Position numbers and translations under genes: made by a program
Shown: piece by piece, positions 42,795 through 51,700 of the stretch
How the letters are laid out: each line of letters begins with the position of its first letter
Numbering within the stretch: the first letter of the stretch is position 1
Notes under the pieces: model-generated
Told to the model about the DNA's origin: nothing
What the model saw: the letters and a program-made list of their open reading frames with translations, nothing else
Databases searched by the model: none
Assembly: GCA_017509255.1 (NCBI GenBank)
Contig: JAFWQA010000012.1
Coordinates: 1-51,890 of the forward strand
From: Clostridia bacterium
GTDB taxonomy: Bacteria; Bacillota; Clostridia; Christensenellales; Aristaeellaceae
Length of the DNA: 51,890 nt
Direction: 5' to 3'

Positions 42795-45401
42795 TCACAG
42801 CCGGATCTCCGTGGAAACGCGTTCATCCCGGCAGGAGCCTCCGGCATAAATGACGTACGTGCCGGGCTCCACCAGCTTTCTTCCCTCGGACTCCATATAG
42901 ATCTCCAGGTCGCAGGGATTCACGGTGAACACGGCCTCCCTGCTTTCGCCCGGGGCGATATCCCGCAGCCGCGTGAACCCGATGAGCCGGCGGATCGGAT
43001 GCGCCGTTCCGGAGGGCGAGACGCGCCGGATATACAGCTGGGCGACCTCGTCACCCTTCACCTCGCCGGTATTCTTCACCCGGACCGATGCCTTCAGCCT
43101 TCCGTGAGCCCTTTCCACGCGGAGCCCCTCATAGCTGAAGGAGGTGTAGGACAGTCCGTATCCGAACGGATACAGCACCGGCTTGTCGAAATACCGGTAG
43201 GTCCGCGGATGGCTGATCAGGTCATAGTCCTCCATCGGCGGCAGGTCAGCGTCGCTCCTGTACCAGGTCATCGGCAGGCGGCCAGCCGGGTTCGCTTCCC
43301 CGAAAATCGCGTCGGCCAGCCCGTTGCCCAGGTCCTGGGAGCCGGTCACGTTCGTCAGGATCGCCGGCACATGCTCCTGCATCCAGCCGATGGCATAGGG
43401 ATAATTGGTGATCAGCACGGCGGCGACGTTCGGGTTCGCCGCGTACACCGCCTCCAGCAGCTTCTGCTGCATCGGGATCATCTCAATGGTGCTCCGGTCG
43501 ATCTCCTCCTTCGCGTTCATCACCGGGTTGCAGCCCAGCGCCACGATCACCTTTTTCGCCTTCCTCGCCAGCGCCTTCGCGCGCTCGATGCCGTCCGACA
43601 CGATCTCCACCGTCAGGGTGACGGCTTCCCTTTCGGAGCCTGCCCAGGCTTCCACCACGTTGCCGCCCTCCTTGGTGTTGCTCTCAGGCTTTTTCCGCGC
43701 CAGCGGGTCGGTCCGCAGTTTTCCGTCCTCCAGATACACGTTCCGGTTGCCGAAGCAGTACAGCTTCACGCCGCACTCTTCATCATTCCAGTATTCCGTC
43801 AGCTCCACGCAGTTCGCGTTCCTCGGCTCCGGCAGGCGGACCGCGTCCGCCTTGCCGATCGTGAAGTTCTCATGGATCTGGAAGGTGAACGGCTCGTCGG
43901 AGGCCAGGCTGATCTTCCCGTCCGCCCCGACGGTCACGTACTTTTTATACGCCGGGGCGTACAGGAAATTGCTTCCGCAGCCCCAGTTCAGCTGTTCAAA
44001 CACAATGGCATCCTCCGCCCTGTCCGTCAGCGCCAGCTCCGCCGGCTCCTGCGTCGCGGGGCCCCGGAAGGGCAGCGCGGGACGGCTTCCGCCGATATAT
44101 TTTTCCCCGATCCGGAAACGGAACAGGTGCTGCCCGCTCTCGTACGGGATCTCCCGGTGCATTTTCTTTTCCAGGCCGGCCTTCAGCGTCACCTTATACA
44201 ACGGCTTCCCGCCGTACCAGTCCATGTACCAGCTGTTCCCGACAAAGCCGATCAGGGCGATATCGTCGTCCCTGCTGAAGGGCAGGAAGCCGTTCTCGTT
44301 CTTCAGCAGCACGTTGGATTCCCGGCTCATCTGCAGGGAGATCCGTTTCGCCTCGTCCGTCCCCACGTCCGCCATGTCCAGCTCCGCGTAGGGATCCTCC
44401 GGATCGAAGGCCCCCTGGCGGATCAGCTCCGTGACCGTGCACAGGATGGACCTGTCCATCTCCGCCTCGGTGATCAGGCCGCGCTCATACGCTTCCTTCG
44501 CCGCCTTCGTCACCTCGAAGGGATTGTCCAGCATCGCGTCCACACCGGCCTTCACGCTCTCCGCCAGGCTTTCCGCGTGGGTCTCGTAATAATGGTGGAA
44601 GTTCACCGTCTGCAGGAAATCCCCGCCGTCCGTCATGGCATACCGGATGCCCCACTTGTCCTTCAGGATATCCTGCACCTCGTGGTTCAGCATGGCCGGG
44701 ATGTGGTTGATCTCGTTATAGGAGGTCATCACGCCCTCCGCATGCCCCTCCTCCGCGCAATAACGGAAGGGCTCCAGCTCATAGTCATATTTGACCTTGT
44801 CGGTAACGTCAAAGCTGTCATAGGCGCGCCGGTATTCCTGGTTGTTCGCGTAGAAATGCTTGAGCACCGCCCCGGTGCGGATGCGGTCACCGCGCTCGCC
44901 GGGCGCCAGGGGCGATCCGTCGTAGTTATGCTCGTCCTGCATGCCGGTGATGTACGCGGACGCCATTTTTCCCGTCAGGTACGGATCCTCCCCGTAGCCC
45001 TCCTCGTTCCGCCCCCATCTCGGGTCGCGGCACAGGTCCACCGTCGGGCACAGGCGGCAGTGCCCGCCCTTGCCCACCGCGTTCTCAAAGGCCCGGGATT
45101 CCTTGCCGGTCACGTCCCCGGCCTTCCGGATCAGCTCCCGGTCAAAGGTCGCGGCCATGCCGATGGGCTGCGGAAAGGAGGTGGTGGGCGTCGGCGGATA
45201 GGCTTCGCCCTGCCCGGCCCTCGCCTGGACACCGTGCGCGCCCTCTCCCCCGCAGGTGGACGCGGCGATCCCCAGCCGGTCGTTCCGGATCCACAGGCTG
45301 AAGCAGGCGAACTTCTCCTCCGGGGTCATCTGCTTTACCAGGTATTCCGCGCGTTCGCGGTCCGAAAGCTTCGTATCGTACAAAGGCGTATTCCTGTCCA
45401 T
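42795..45401 (-). CDS. Glycoside hydrolase family 3 (beta-glucosidase/xylosidase type)
   Basis: The 868-residue enzyme has the GH3 N-terminal barrel (PTVDLCRDPRWGRNEEGYGE, then VLKHFYANNQE), the nucleophile Asp in YAMTDGGDFLQT (about residue 285), the alpha/beta sandwich domain (ESNVLLKNENGFLPF) and a C-terminal fibronectin-III-like domain (VKNTGEVKGDEVAQLYI). Between the two halves of the sandwich lies an insertion of roughly 150 residues with YVTVGADGKISLASDEPFTF, similar in style to fascin-like beta-trefoil inserts. There is no signal peptide, so it acts on imported oligosaccharides. The start at 45401 has GAGGAAATCAG upstream, which rejects the longer frame. A strong GC hairpin (45422-45455) precedes the ribosome site. 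Confidence 0.9.
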   Translation of the reverse strand: MDRNTPLYDTKLSDRERAEYLVKQMTPEEKFACFSLWIRNDRLGIAASTCGGEGAHGVQARAGQGEAYPPTPTTSFPQPIGMAATFDRELIRKAGDVTGKESRAFENAVGKGGHCRLCPTVDLCRDPRWGRNEEGYGEDPYLTGKMASAYITGMQDEHNYDGSPLAPGERGDRIRTGAVLKHFYANNQEYRRAYDSFDVTDKVKYDYELEPFRYCAEEGHAEGVMTSYNEINHIPAMLNHEVQDILKDKWGIRYAMTDGGDFLQTVNFHHYYETHAESLAESVKAGVDAMLDNPFEVTKAAKEAYERGLITEAEMDRSILCTVTELIRQGAFDPEDPYAELDMADVGTDEAKRISLQMSRESNVLLKNENGFLPFSRDDDIALIGFVGNSWYMDWYGGKPLYKVTLKAGLEKKMHREIPYESGQHLFRFRIGEKYIGGSRPALPFRGPATQEPAELALTDRAEDAIVFEQLNWGCGSNFLYAPAYKKYVTVGADGKISLASDEPFTFQIHENFTIGKADAVRLPEPRNANCVELTEYWNDEECGVKLYCFGNRNVYLEDGKLRTDPLARKKPESNTKEGGNVVEAWAGSEREAVTLTVEIVSDGIERAKALARKAKKVIVALGCNPVMNAKEEIDRSTIEMIPMQQKLLEAVYAANPNVAAVLITNYPYAIGWMQEHVPAILTNVTGSQDLGNGLADAIFGEANPAGRLPMTWYRSDADLPPMEDYDLISHPRTYRYFDKPVLYPFGYGLSYTSFSYEGLRVERAHGRLKASVRVKNTGEVKGDEVAQLYIRRVSPSGTAHPIRRLIGFTRLRDIAPGESREAVFTVNPCDLEIYMESEGRKLVEPGTYVIYAGGSCRDERVSTEIRL

Positions 45402-45421
45402 CTGATTTCCTCGCTTTCCCC

Positions 45422-45455
45422 GTGCCGGGGCGCCGCTTTTCCGGCGGCCCGGCAC
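45422..45455 (-). other. Strong hairpin in the GH3 mRNA leader
   Basis: GTGCCGGG pairs with CCCGGCAC, extended inward by CGCC with GGCG, about 20 nt before the GH3 start codon. There is no T-tract, so it may influence mRNA stability or translation rather than termination. No clear GH3 promoter could be picked in 45456-45540. Confidence 0.5.
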
Positions 45456-45605
45456 AGGTTTTTTCAGCCGGCCGCCTCCGCGGCTGACTATTATTCTGTA
45501 TAAACGGATCTTTGTTGAAACGATTTTACCATAGGTTTTTCCCGGCGTCCATCCTTCGGAAAAAGTTCTTCCGCGTCCCGGACGGAAACACTTTTCAACA
45601 ATTTG

Positions 45606-45634
45606 TTGCAACGGTGAAAAAAAACTTTTATAAT
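45606..45634 (+). promoter_or_regulatory. Promoter of the split-sensor two-component operon
   Basis: TTGCAA (45606-45611), 17 bp, TATAAT (45629-45634). It lies 64 bp before the GTG start of the first gene. Confidence 0.75.
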
Positions 45635-45697
45635 GCCCATAAAGGGTTGAAAAAAAAGAGCTTCCGGCCGGAAATAAATCAGAGGGGGGAAAATTCG

Positions 45698-46963
45698 GTG
45701 CAGCAGATCCGTATCATCAACCTCCTCATGCAGTCCGCCTACCTGATCGGGCACCTTCTTTTCATCGTGCTGCTTTACCGGAAAAGGCAGCCCACCCCGA
45801 TCTGGCGATGGTTCTTCGCGGCAGCCGCCGCCATCTGGATCTGGGTGCACGGCCGGTTCCTGGAGACCATCGTATACCTGTTCTTTCCCGACAATAATGA
45901 TGCCTATGTGTTCGCCGCGAACTATCAGTACATCGGCAACATGACGGCGGTCGTTTCGTATGTGATCTGGGTGCTCTACCTGTCCGGCCACGAACGGGCA
46001 GCGTCCAATAAGTGGCTGCGCGCCTTTCTGTTCGCCTGCCCGGTCACGGTGTGCACGCTGGTGTTCACCAATCCGTGGCACCGTCTGTTCTACACCCGGC
46101 TGGTCATGAGCGAGCGCGTTGCCCACGGCCCCATGTTCGTGCCCTGCATCATCTGGAGCTACGCGATCCTTTTCACGGGCTATATCGTTTCCGTCCGCCA
46201 CGTGCTGCGCACGGGGCGTGACGTCGTGAGGCAGATCCTCATGTTTTCCCTCTTCCCCATCGTGCCGGCCGCCGGCGTGCTGGTGCGCTCTGCCACCGGC
46301 GTTGACCTGGTGGACTACACCCCGCTGATCATGGCGGTGTCCATGATCTGTCTTTATCAGATCGTTTTCCGCCATCACTATGTGAACATCATCTCCGCCT
46401 CTGTGCGCGACGTCATCGAGCAGGCGGTCCATCCCATCGGCTTCTATGCCCGGGACGGGAAGGACCTGATCTATGCCAACCGGATCGCCCGGGAACAGTA
46501 TCCCGACCTGCTGGAGCGCGGACTCCCCGCGTTCCCTGACGGGCAGGGCGTCTATGAGGAGACCTTCGGCGGCAGGCGCCTGACCGTGGAGGTAAAGCCT
46601 CTGGAGCAGGGCACCGTGCTGGCGGCCGGGACGGACGTCAGCAACATCGTGGAGCAGCAGGCGGCCATCGACCGGCAGATCGCGGAGCGGGAGACGCTCC
46701 GGCAGGCGCTGGAGGAAGCGAACCGGAACATCGACGCCTATCTCAGCTCCCTGTACAGCGCGGAGGGCGTGCAGGCGAAGCAGGAGCTGATCACGCGGAC
46801 CTATGCCGCGATCCGGCAGACCTTCGCCCGCGTGGCCGAAAACCTGCGCACGGCCAAAGCCGCGCCGGAGAAGGCGGACGCCGCGCTGAACGAAAACCTG
46901 GCGCTGACCCGGGACTGCATCACCGAGATCCGCCGGGCCGTCACGCTGCTGAAGGAGGGCTGA
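45698..46963 (+). CDS. Seven-helix membrane sensor with PAS-like domain, no kinase domain
   Basis: The 421-residue protein starts at GTG 45698 (AGAGGGGGG upstream; the frame is open to 45512 without a site). Residues about 1-235 are a 7TM histidine-kinase sensor region, with the FTNPWHRLFYTRLV motif typical of that family. Then come a PAS-like domain (about 245-320: HPIGFYARDGKDLIYANRIA) and a helical, coiled-coil tail (about 325-421) without an H-box, N-box or G-boxes, so it cannot phosphorylate alone. It is followed 2 bp later by a soluble kinase gene and then a response regulator. I infer that it is the membrane half of a split sensor kinase. An independent receptor is the alternative. Confidence 0.82.
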   Translation: MQQIRIINLLMQSAYLIGHLLFIVLLYRKRQPTPIWRWFFAAAAAIWIWVHGRFLETIVYLFFPDNNDAYVFAANYQYIGNMTAVVSYVIWVLYLSGHERAASNKWLRAFLFACPVTVCTLVFTNPWHRLFYTRLVMSERVAHGPMFVPCIIWSYAILFTGYIVSVRHVLRTGRDVVRQILMFSLFPIVPAAGVLVRSATGVDLVDYTPLIMAVSMICLYQIVFRHHYVNIISASVRDVIEQAVHPIGFYARDGKDLIYANRIAREQYPDLLERGLPAFPDGQGVYEETFGGRRLTVEVKPLEQGTVLAAGTDVSNIVEQQAAIDRQIAERETLRQALEEANRNIDAYLSSLYSAEGVQAKQELITRTYAAIRQTFARVAENLRTAKAAPEKADAALNENLALTRDCITEIRRAVTLLKEG

Positions 46964-46965
46964 GC

Positions 46966-47910
46966 ATGGACATGTTTGAACAGGCCCTCCGGCTGCTGCC
47001 GGACACGGTGATCATCACGGACGTGTACTGGTACATCCTCAATTTCAACCATGCCGCGCCCTTTGAGGGGCTCCGGAAGGGACAGCGCCTCACCGCCTTC
47101 ATGCCCGACTGCGCGTCCCTGCCCCGGGACCGGCTGTCCCGGAACGGGAAGGTGTATCAGCGCAGCGTCACCCCGGTTTACGACCACGGCCTGCATGTGG
47201 GCTACACGGCTTATCTGGCGGACGTCACCGACCGGGAAAACCTGACGGAGCAGCTGCGGCGCAGGAGCGCTGAGCTGGACGCCATGACCCGGCAGCAGGC
47301 GCGGGCCAACGAGGAGCTGGAGGCATACGTCCGGCAGGCCGAACAGCTGTCCGTGTATGAGGAGCAGCTGCGCATCGCCCACACGATCCACGACGACGCC
47401 GGGCACGCGGTCACGGCGCTGAACACCATATCCCGGATGTGCCTGCAGCTGCGGGAAAGCGACCCCGAGCGGTATCAGAGCCTGCTCGACGAAGGCCTGG
47501 CCCTCTGTGAGCAGGCGGCGGTGGAAAGGGAAACGCCGCGGTGCTCCTCCCTGCGGGAGATGCTGGAGGGACTGCGCGCCGCGACCACCTTCCCCGTGGA
47601 GCTGATCGTCACCGGGGAGGAGCCGCCCTTTGCCGGCGCTCTGCATGAGATCATCGGCAAGGTCTGCCGGGAGGCGTTCAACAATACCCTCGCCCACTCC
47701 CTGGCGGACAGGCTGACCGTTGAGCTCGCCATGACGCCGGAGGCGCTGAGCCTGCACATCCGGGACAACGGCTGCTTCCGCGGCCCGCTGGAAAAGGGCT
47801 TCGGCCTGACAGAGATGGAGGAGAACGTACACAGAACGGGCGGCACGGTCGATTTTGAAACAGAGGAAGGCGCGGGCTTCGGCATCCGCGCGGAATGGAG
47901 TGCGGAATGA
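46966..47910 (+). CDS. Soluble histidine kinase (NarL-type, HisKA_3-like)
   Basis: The 314-residue protein has an N-terminal PAS-like domain (residues about 1-88), a coiled coil (about 90-135), an H-box IAHTIHDDAGHAVTAL with the probable phospho-acceptor His142, and a HATPase domain with N-box CREAFNNTLAHSLADR, G1 IRDNG and G2 FGLTEMEENV. It has no membrane segment, so it must take its signal from the cytosol or, more likely, from the membrane sensor encoded immediately upstream. It overlaps the response regulator gene by 4 nt. The H-box departs from the usual ERxRIAxxLHDxxGQ (IHDDAGH here), but the key His-Asp and Gly are kept. Confidence 0.85.
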   Translation: MDMFEQALRLLPDTVIITDVYWYILNFNHAAPFEGLRKGQRLTAFMPDCASLPRDRLSRNGKVYQRSVTPVYDHGLHVGYTAYLADVTDRENLTEQLRRRSAELDAMTRQQARANEELEAYVRQAEQLSVYEEQLRIAHTIHDDAGHAVTALNTISRMCLQLRESDPERYQSLLDEGLALCEQAAVERETPRCSSLREMLEGLRAATTFPVELIVTGEEPPFAGALHEIIGKVCREAFNNTLAHSLADRLTVELAMTPEALSLHIRDNGCFRGPLEKGFGLTEMEENVHRTGGTVDFETEEGAGFGIRAEWSAE

Positions 47911-48539
47911 TGAGTGAAAAGATACGGGTTTTGCTGGCGGACGATCATCCCATCATGGCGGAGGGACTGAAGCTGGCCGTCAACGCCTGGGAGGAATTTG
48001 AGGTCGTGGGCATCGCGGCCGACGGGCAGCAGGCGGTGGACATGTTCCGCGCGCTTTCGCCGGACCTTGTGATCCTGGATATGCAGATGCCGAACCTGTC
48101 CGGGCCGGAAGCCGTACGGCTGATCCGTGCCGAATGCCCCGGCGTCCGGACCGTCGCCCTGACCACCTTTGACGACGCGGAGACCGTATCCCGCGCCATG
48201 GAGGCCGGCTGCAACGGCTTCCTGCTGAAGGTGATCGAGCCGGAAAAGCTGCGGACCTCGCTGCTCTCCGTCATGGGCGGCATGAACGTGTATGACGAAG
48301 AGGCCATGGCTCACCTGAAGCAGAGCCTGCGCCGCAGGGCGGAAACGGAGTTCAGCCCCCGGGAGCTGGAAATGCTCGGCTATATCCGCCTCGGCATGAC
48401 CAATGCCGAGATCGCGGGAAAGCTGAAGCTCCGCCCCGGGACCGTGAAAAACATGATCTCCCTGCTTCTCAGCAAGACCGGGTGCATCAGCCGCGCGCAG
48501 CTGGCCGGCTATGCCACCGACAAGCGTCTGCCCGACTGA
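47907..48539 (+). CDS. NarL/LuxR-type response regulator
   Basis: The 210-residue protein has a receiver domain with acidic pair Asp12-Asp13 (LLADDHP), phospho-acceptor Asp58 (VILDMQMPN), the switch Thr in ALTTFDD and Lys in GFLLKV. A LuxR-type helix-turn-helix follows at about residues 145-205 (FSPRELEMLGYIRLGMTNAE then IAGKLKLRPGTVKNMISLLL). GGAG lies 6 nt before ATG 47907 and 9 nt before ATG 47910; either may be used. The start overlaps the kinase stop, so kinase and regulator are coupled. Targets are unknown; the large secreted protein gene next door is one candidate. Confidence 0.92.
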   Translation: MMSEKIRVLLADDHPIMAEGLKLAVNAWEEFEVVGIAADGQQAVDMFRALSPDLVILDMQMPNLSGPEAVRLIRAECPGVRTVALTTFDDAETVSRAMEAGCNGFLLKVIEPEKLRTSLLSVMGGMNVYDEEAMAHLKQSLRRRAETEFSPRELEMLGYIRLGMTNAEIAGKLKLRPGTVKNMISLLLSKTGCISRAQLAGYATDKRLPD

Positions 48540-48587
48540 CCGGCAGGCCCGGAAACCGCTGAAAAATCAATCTTGTGCCCGTATCAG

Positions 48588-48622
48588 CAGTGCCGAATGG
48601 AATGCCGTTCGGCACTGTTTTT
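48588..48622 (+). terminator. Terminator of the two-component operon
   Basis: CAGTGCCGAA (48588-48597) pairs perfectly with TTCGGCACTG (48608-48617), followed by five T. Confidence 0.9.
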
Positions 48623-48740
48623 GTTTGTGTGTTGACGTTACAATTAAATTACAGAAATCCGGGTATACAGAAAAAGAGAACCGCGTTTCCCGAACGCATT
48701 TCCGCATAACCCTTTTGCACGACGAATGGAGGTACCACTC

Positions 48741-51700
48741 ATGCGCAAGCTCTGCAAATGGCTTCTGGCTCTCTGTCTGTTCGCGGCCTGCCTGACGGCG
48801 GCGGCCCTGGCCGACGGAGCCATGACTCCCCCCGTGATCACGGTCAACGGAGAAACGGCGGACATCGTGATCCCGCTCAACAGTACTCCGGCGATCCTTG
48901 TCACGGTTCCCGCCGAAGCGACGGGGCTCGACGTGTCCGCCCGCTTCTCCGGCGATCCTGACCGGTATGAGGGCACCTTCCTGGATCAGCACAGGCTCAT
49001 GAGCTTCAATGAGATCCGTGACCTGCGCTTTCCCGAAAGCGGCGTCTGGGAGCTCACAGCCCGTTATATCACAGAGGAATACGACTCCGGTACGGACATG
49101 GATCAGCTTGAGTGGATCCCGTCCGGGACCCTGACGGTCACCGTCAGTGAGCCCGCGGACGTCCTGGACGAGCCGGATGCCGCGCTGGATACGGATACCG
49201 TGACTCAGGGCGAATGGCTGACAGTGTCGGTTTCGAACTTCCAGGGCAAAAACGAGTGGTACCGGTACCGGGTGGAATTCGCGGACCCGCAGGATCCCGA
49301 ATGGGTCACGGTCCTGGGCAATTTTGTCACGCTCCGGGAGGGTCTCCTTTCCTCCTTTAGGGTGCCGACGCTGGGTCTGGATCCCGGCCGGTACCGGCTG
49401 TACATCTGCGCGACGGCGGTCGGCTGCGCGGAGAGCGGGACGTACCTGCCCTTTGAGGTCAGTGAAGATGCCGTCCCGGAGGACGGGATCAGCCTGAGCG
49501 CGGATACCGCGCCCGTTTCCACGCCCGTCACCATCGCCGCCCGGGCAGCCGGAGCCGACAGGCTGTGCCTGTCCGTCTCCGTGGATGAGGATCCCTTTGG
49601 ATACTATGACGATCTCTGGATCGACGGCGACGCGGGCGTACGGATGCTGCAGCTGGACACCCCGGGAACCTGCCGCCTGACCCTGACAGCCTGGAATGAT
49701 GCCGGGGGTGAAGGCGGAGAGTCCCGGGTCGTCGGCACAGCGGTGCTGAATATTTTCGCGCAGGATAATGCCCGCCTCTCCGCAGCGTCCTTTACCGCCT
49801 TCCCCGGCGTTCTCGCCGAGGGGCTGGACTTCAGCGGGAACATCCTGCCGGACAGCCGCGCGGAGTGGTGCGACATCCAGCTCGAATACTGCCCGGATGA
49901 CGCGGACTGGTCCACCGTTTATTTGACAGGCCATGACATAACCGTCCCGGGCGAAGAGGCGGTGTTCATCCCGGCGCAGGTATTCACCCACGGCGGGACT
50001 TACCGCCTGAGCGTTTTCACCTCGGCAGCCGGCATGGAGGGCTCCTTCAGCGAATACTTCTTTGTGCGCTCGTCAGCAGCGGGCGGTGACGCGGAGCTGC
50101 TGGTCAACGGCGGCACGAAGGATATCACCCTGCAGGGCAGGGAGGACGTGCAGATCCGGATCAACGCCCCCGGCGCCACCGCCGCGCGCGTGCTGATCGG
50201 CGGAAGATGGGAGTACCTCGGCAGCCCGGAGGAATTCTCCTTTGATTGGTGCGTCGAAAGCGGGAGCCTGGCCCTGGTGGCGCAGATCACCGCGGACGAA
50301 CCCGTGTGGATGGCGGAAGACTTTGACTGGGACGGCTTCCGCTGGGAAACGGACGTAAACTGGGGCGAATACAGCAACGCGGTCAACGTCCGCGTCCTGA
50401 ATGAGAACGGCCGGCTGGCGCCGCCGGAGGTCACCGTTGTAAACAGCACAGTCGCCCGCGGCGAATGGCTGGGCGTGAATATCGCGCCGCAGGAAAACGT
50501 TGACGAATACTGGGCTGTGATCGACGTAAAGCGGTACGACGATTTCGGCGGCTTCCACCGTGAGCGCGTCATGGATCCGGACGTGCCGTGGTCGGGCTTC
50601 ATCGGCGTCCCGACTCTTTCGCTGGAGCCCGGAGACTATTACCTGACCGTCGGCATAAAGGCCTACGGCTGGGAAAACGCCGAGACCACCGTGCCCTTTA
50701 CAGTGGAAGCGCCGGAAGGCGGTTCCCTTCCTGACGTCGTCCTTTCCCTCCCCACGGATTCGATCCTGACCGGAGAAGGCATCCCCTTCTGCGGCTACGC
50801 GCCGGGCGCGGATCGCCTGACGGTGGACGTCGTCTGGGATCTCGATCCCCACTGGGAAAACCATTATGACGACGGCGGGGATTATCATTCCTGGTCCTGG
50901 GGCTGCTCGCAGCGCGGCGTATATACCTTTACGCTGGAAGCCTGGCAAGGCGAAACCAGCCTGGGCACGGATTCCTTTGTGCTGACAGTGGGGGCTCCGA
51001 ACGGAGACCTCAGCGTGCCCGTCACGCAGGACGTTCCTGCTCTGACGGAGGTGGGTGCCGGTTTCACAGGCTCCTTTATCGCGGACGGGAACGCCACGGA
51101 ATACAACGTCTGCCTGATTTACTTCCCGGAGGATGCCGGCTGGCAGAACGTCTTTGAAGAATACAGGCGCGCGGACGCGGAGGACAGCACGGTCCTTTCC
51201 ATCCCGGGAGACTGCGTCAGCGCTCCGGGCGTCTATCAGCTGCAGATCGGCGTCTATGCGCCTGGCTGGAACGGCGCGCAGCTGAATCAGCGGATCCTGG
51301 TCACGGAAAACATGGAACAGAGCCTGACCCTGACGGTCAACGGCAGCGCCGAGGATATCGGGGACTGGACGAGCCATCAGTGGCTGACCGCGGAACTGAC
51401 CCTGCCGGAGGGCGTGACCGCCATGCGCGTCATGCTTTCGAACGGCTGGGAGTGCTTTGACGCCGAGGACCGCAGGACCTTTGACGACAATCCCGGCTCC
51501 GGCAGCTATATATACGTCGCCCAGGCCTCCACGGATGAGCCCGTGTGGCGCTCCGAAGGCTTCGACTGGGGTCAATTCGACTGGAACAGGGACGTGAACT
51601 GGACCCTGGTCAGCAACGCCGTGCGCGTGAACGTCACCTCACCTAACGGCCGGCTGGACGAGCCGGACGTGACCGTGAACAAGACTTCCCTCTCCCGCGG

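Noticed and set aside
42999-45503. An 834-codon plus-strand frame opposite the GH3 gene
   Set aside because: The minus frame has clear GH3 motifs over the same interval; the plus frame is rich in His, Arg and Val and shows no domain. The same reasoning removes the long antisense frames at 16457-18049, 22874-24250 and 40531-42678.
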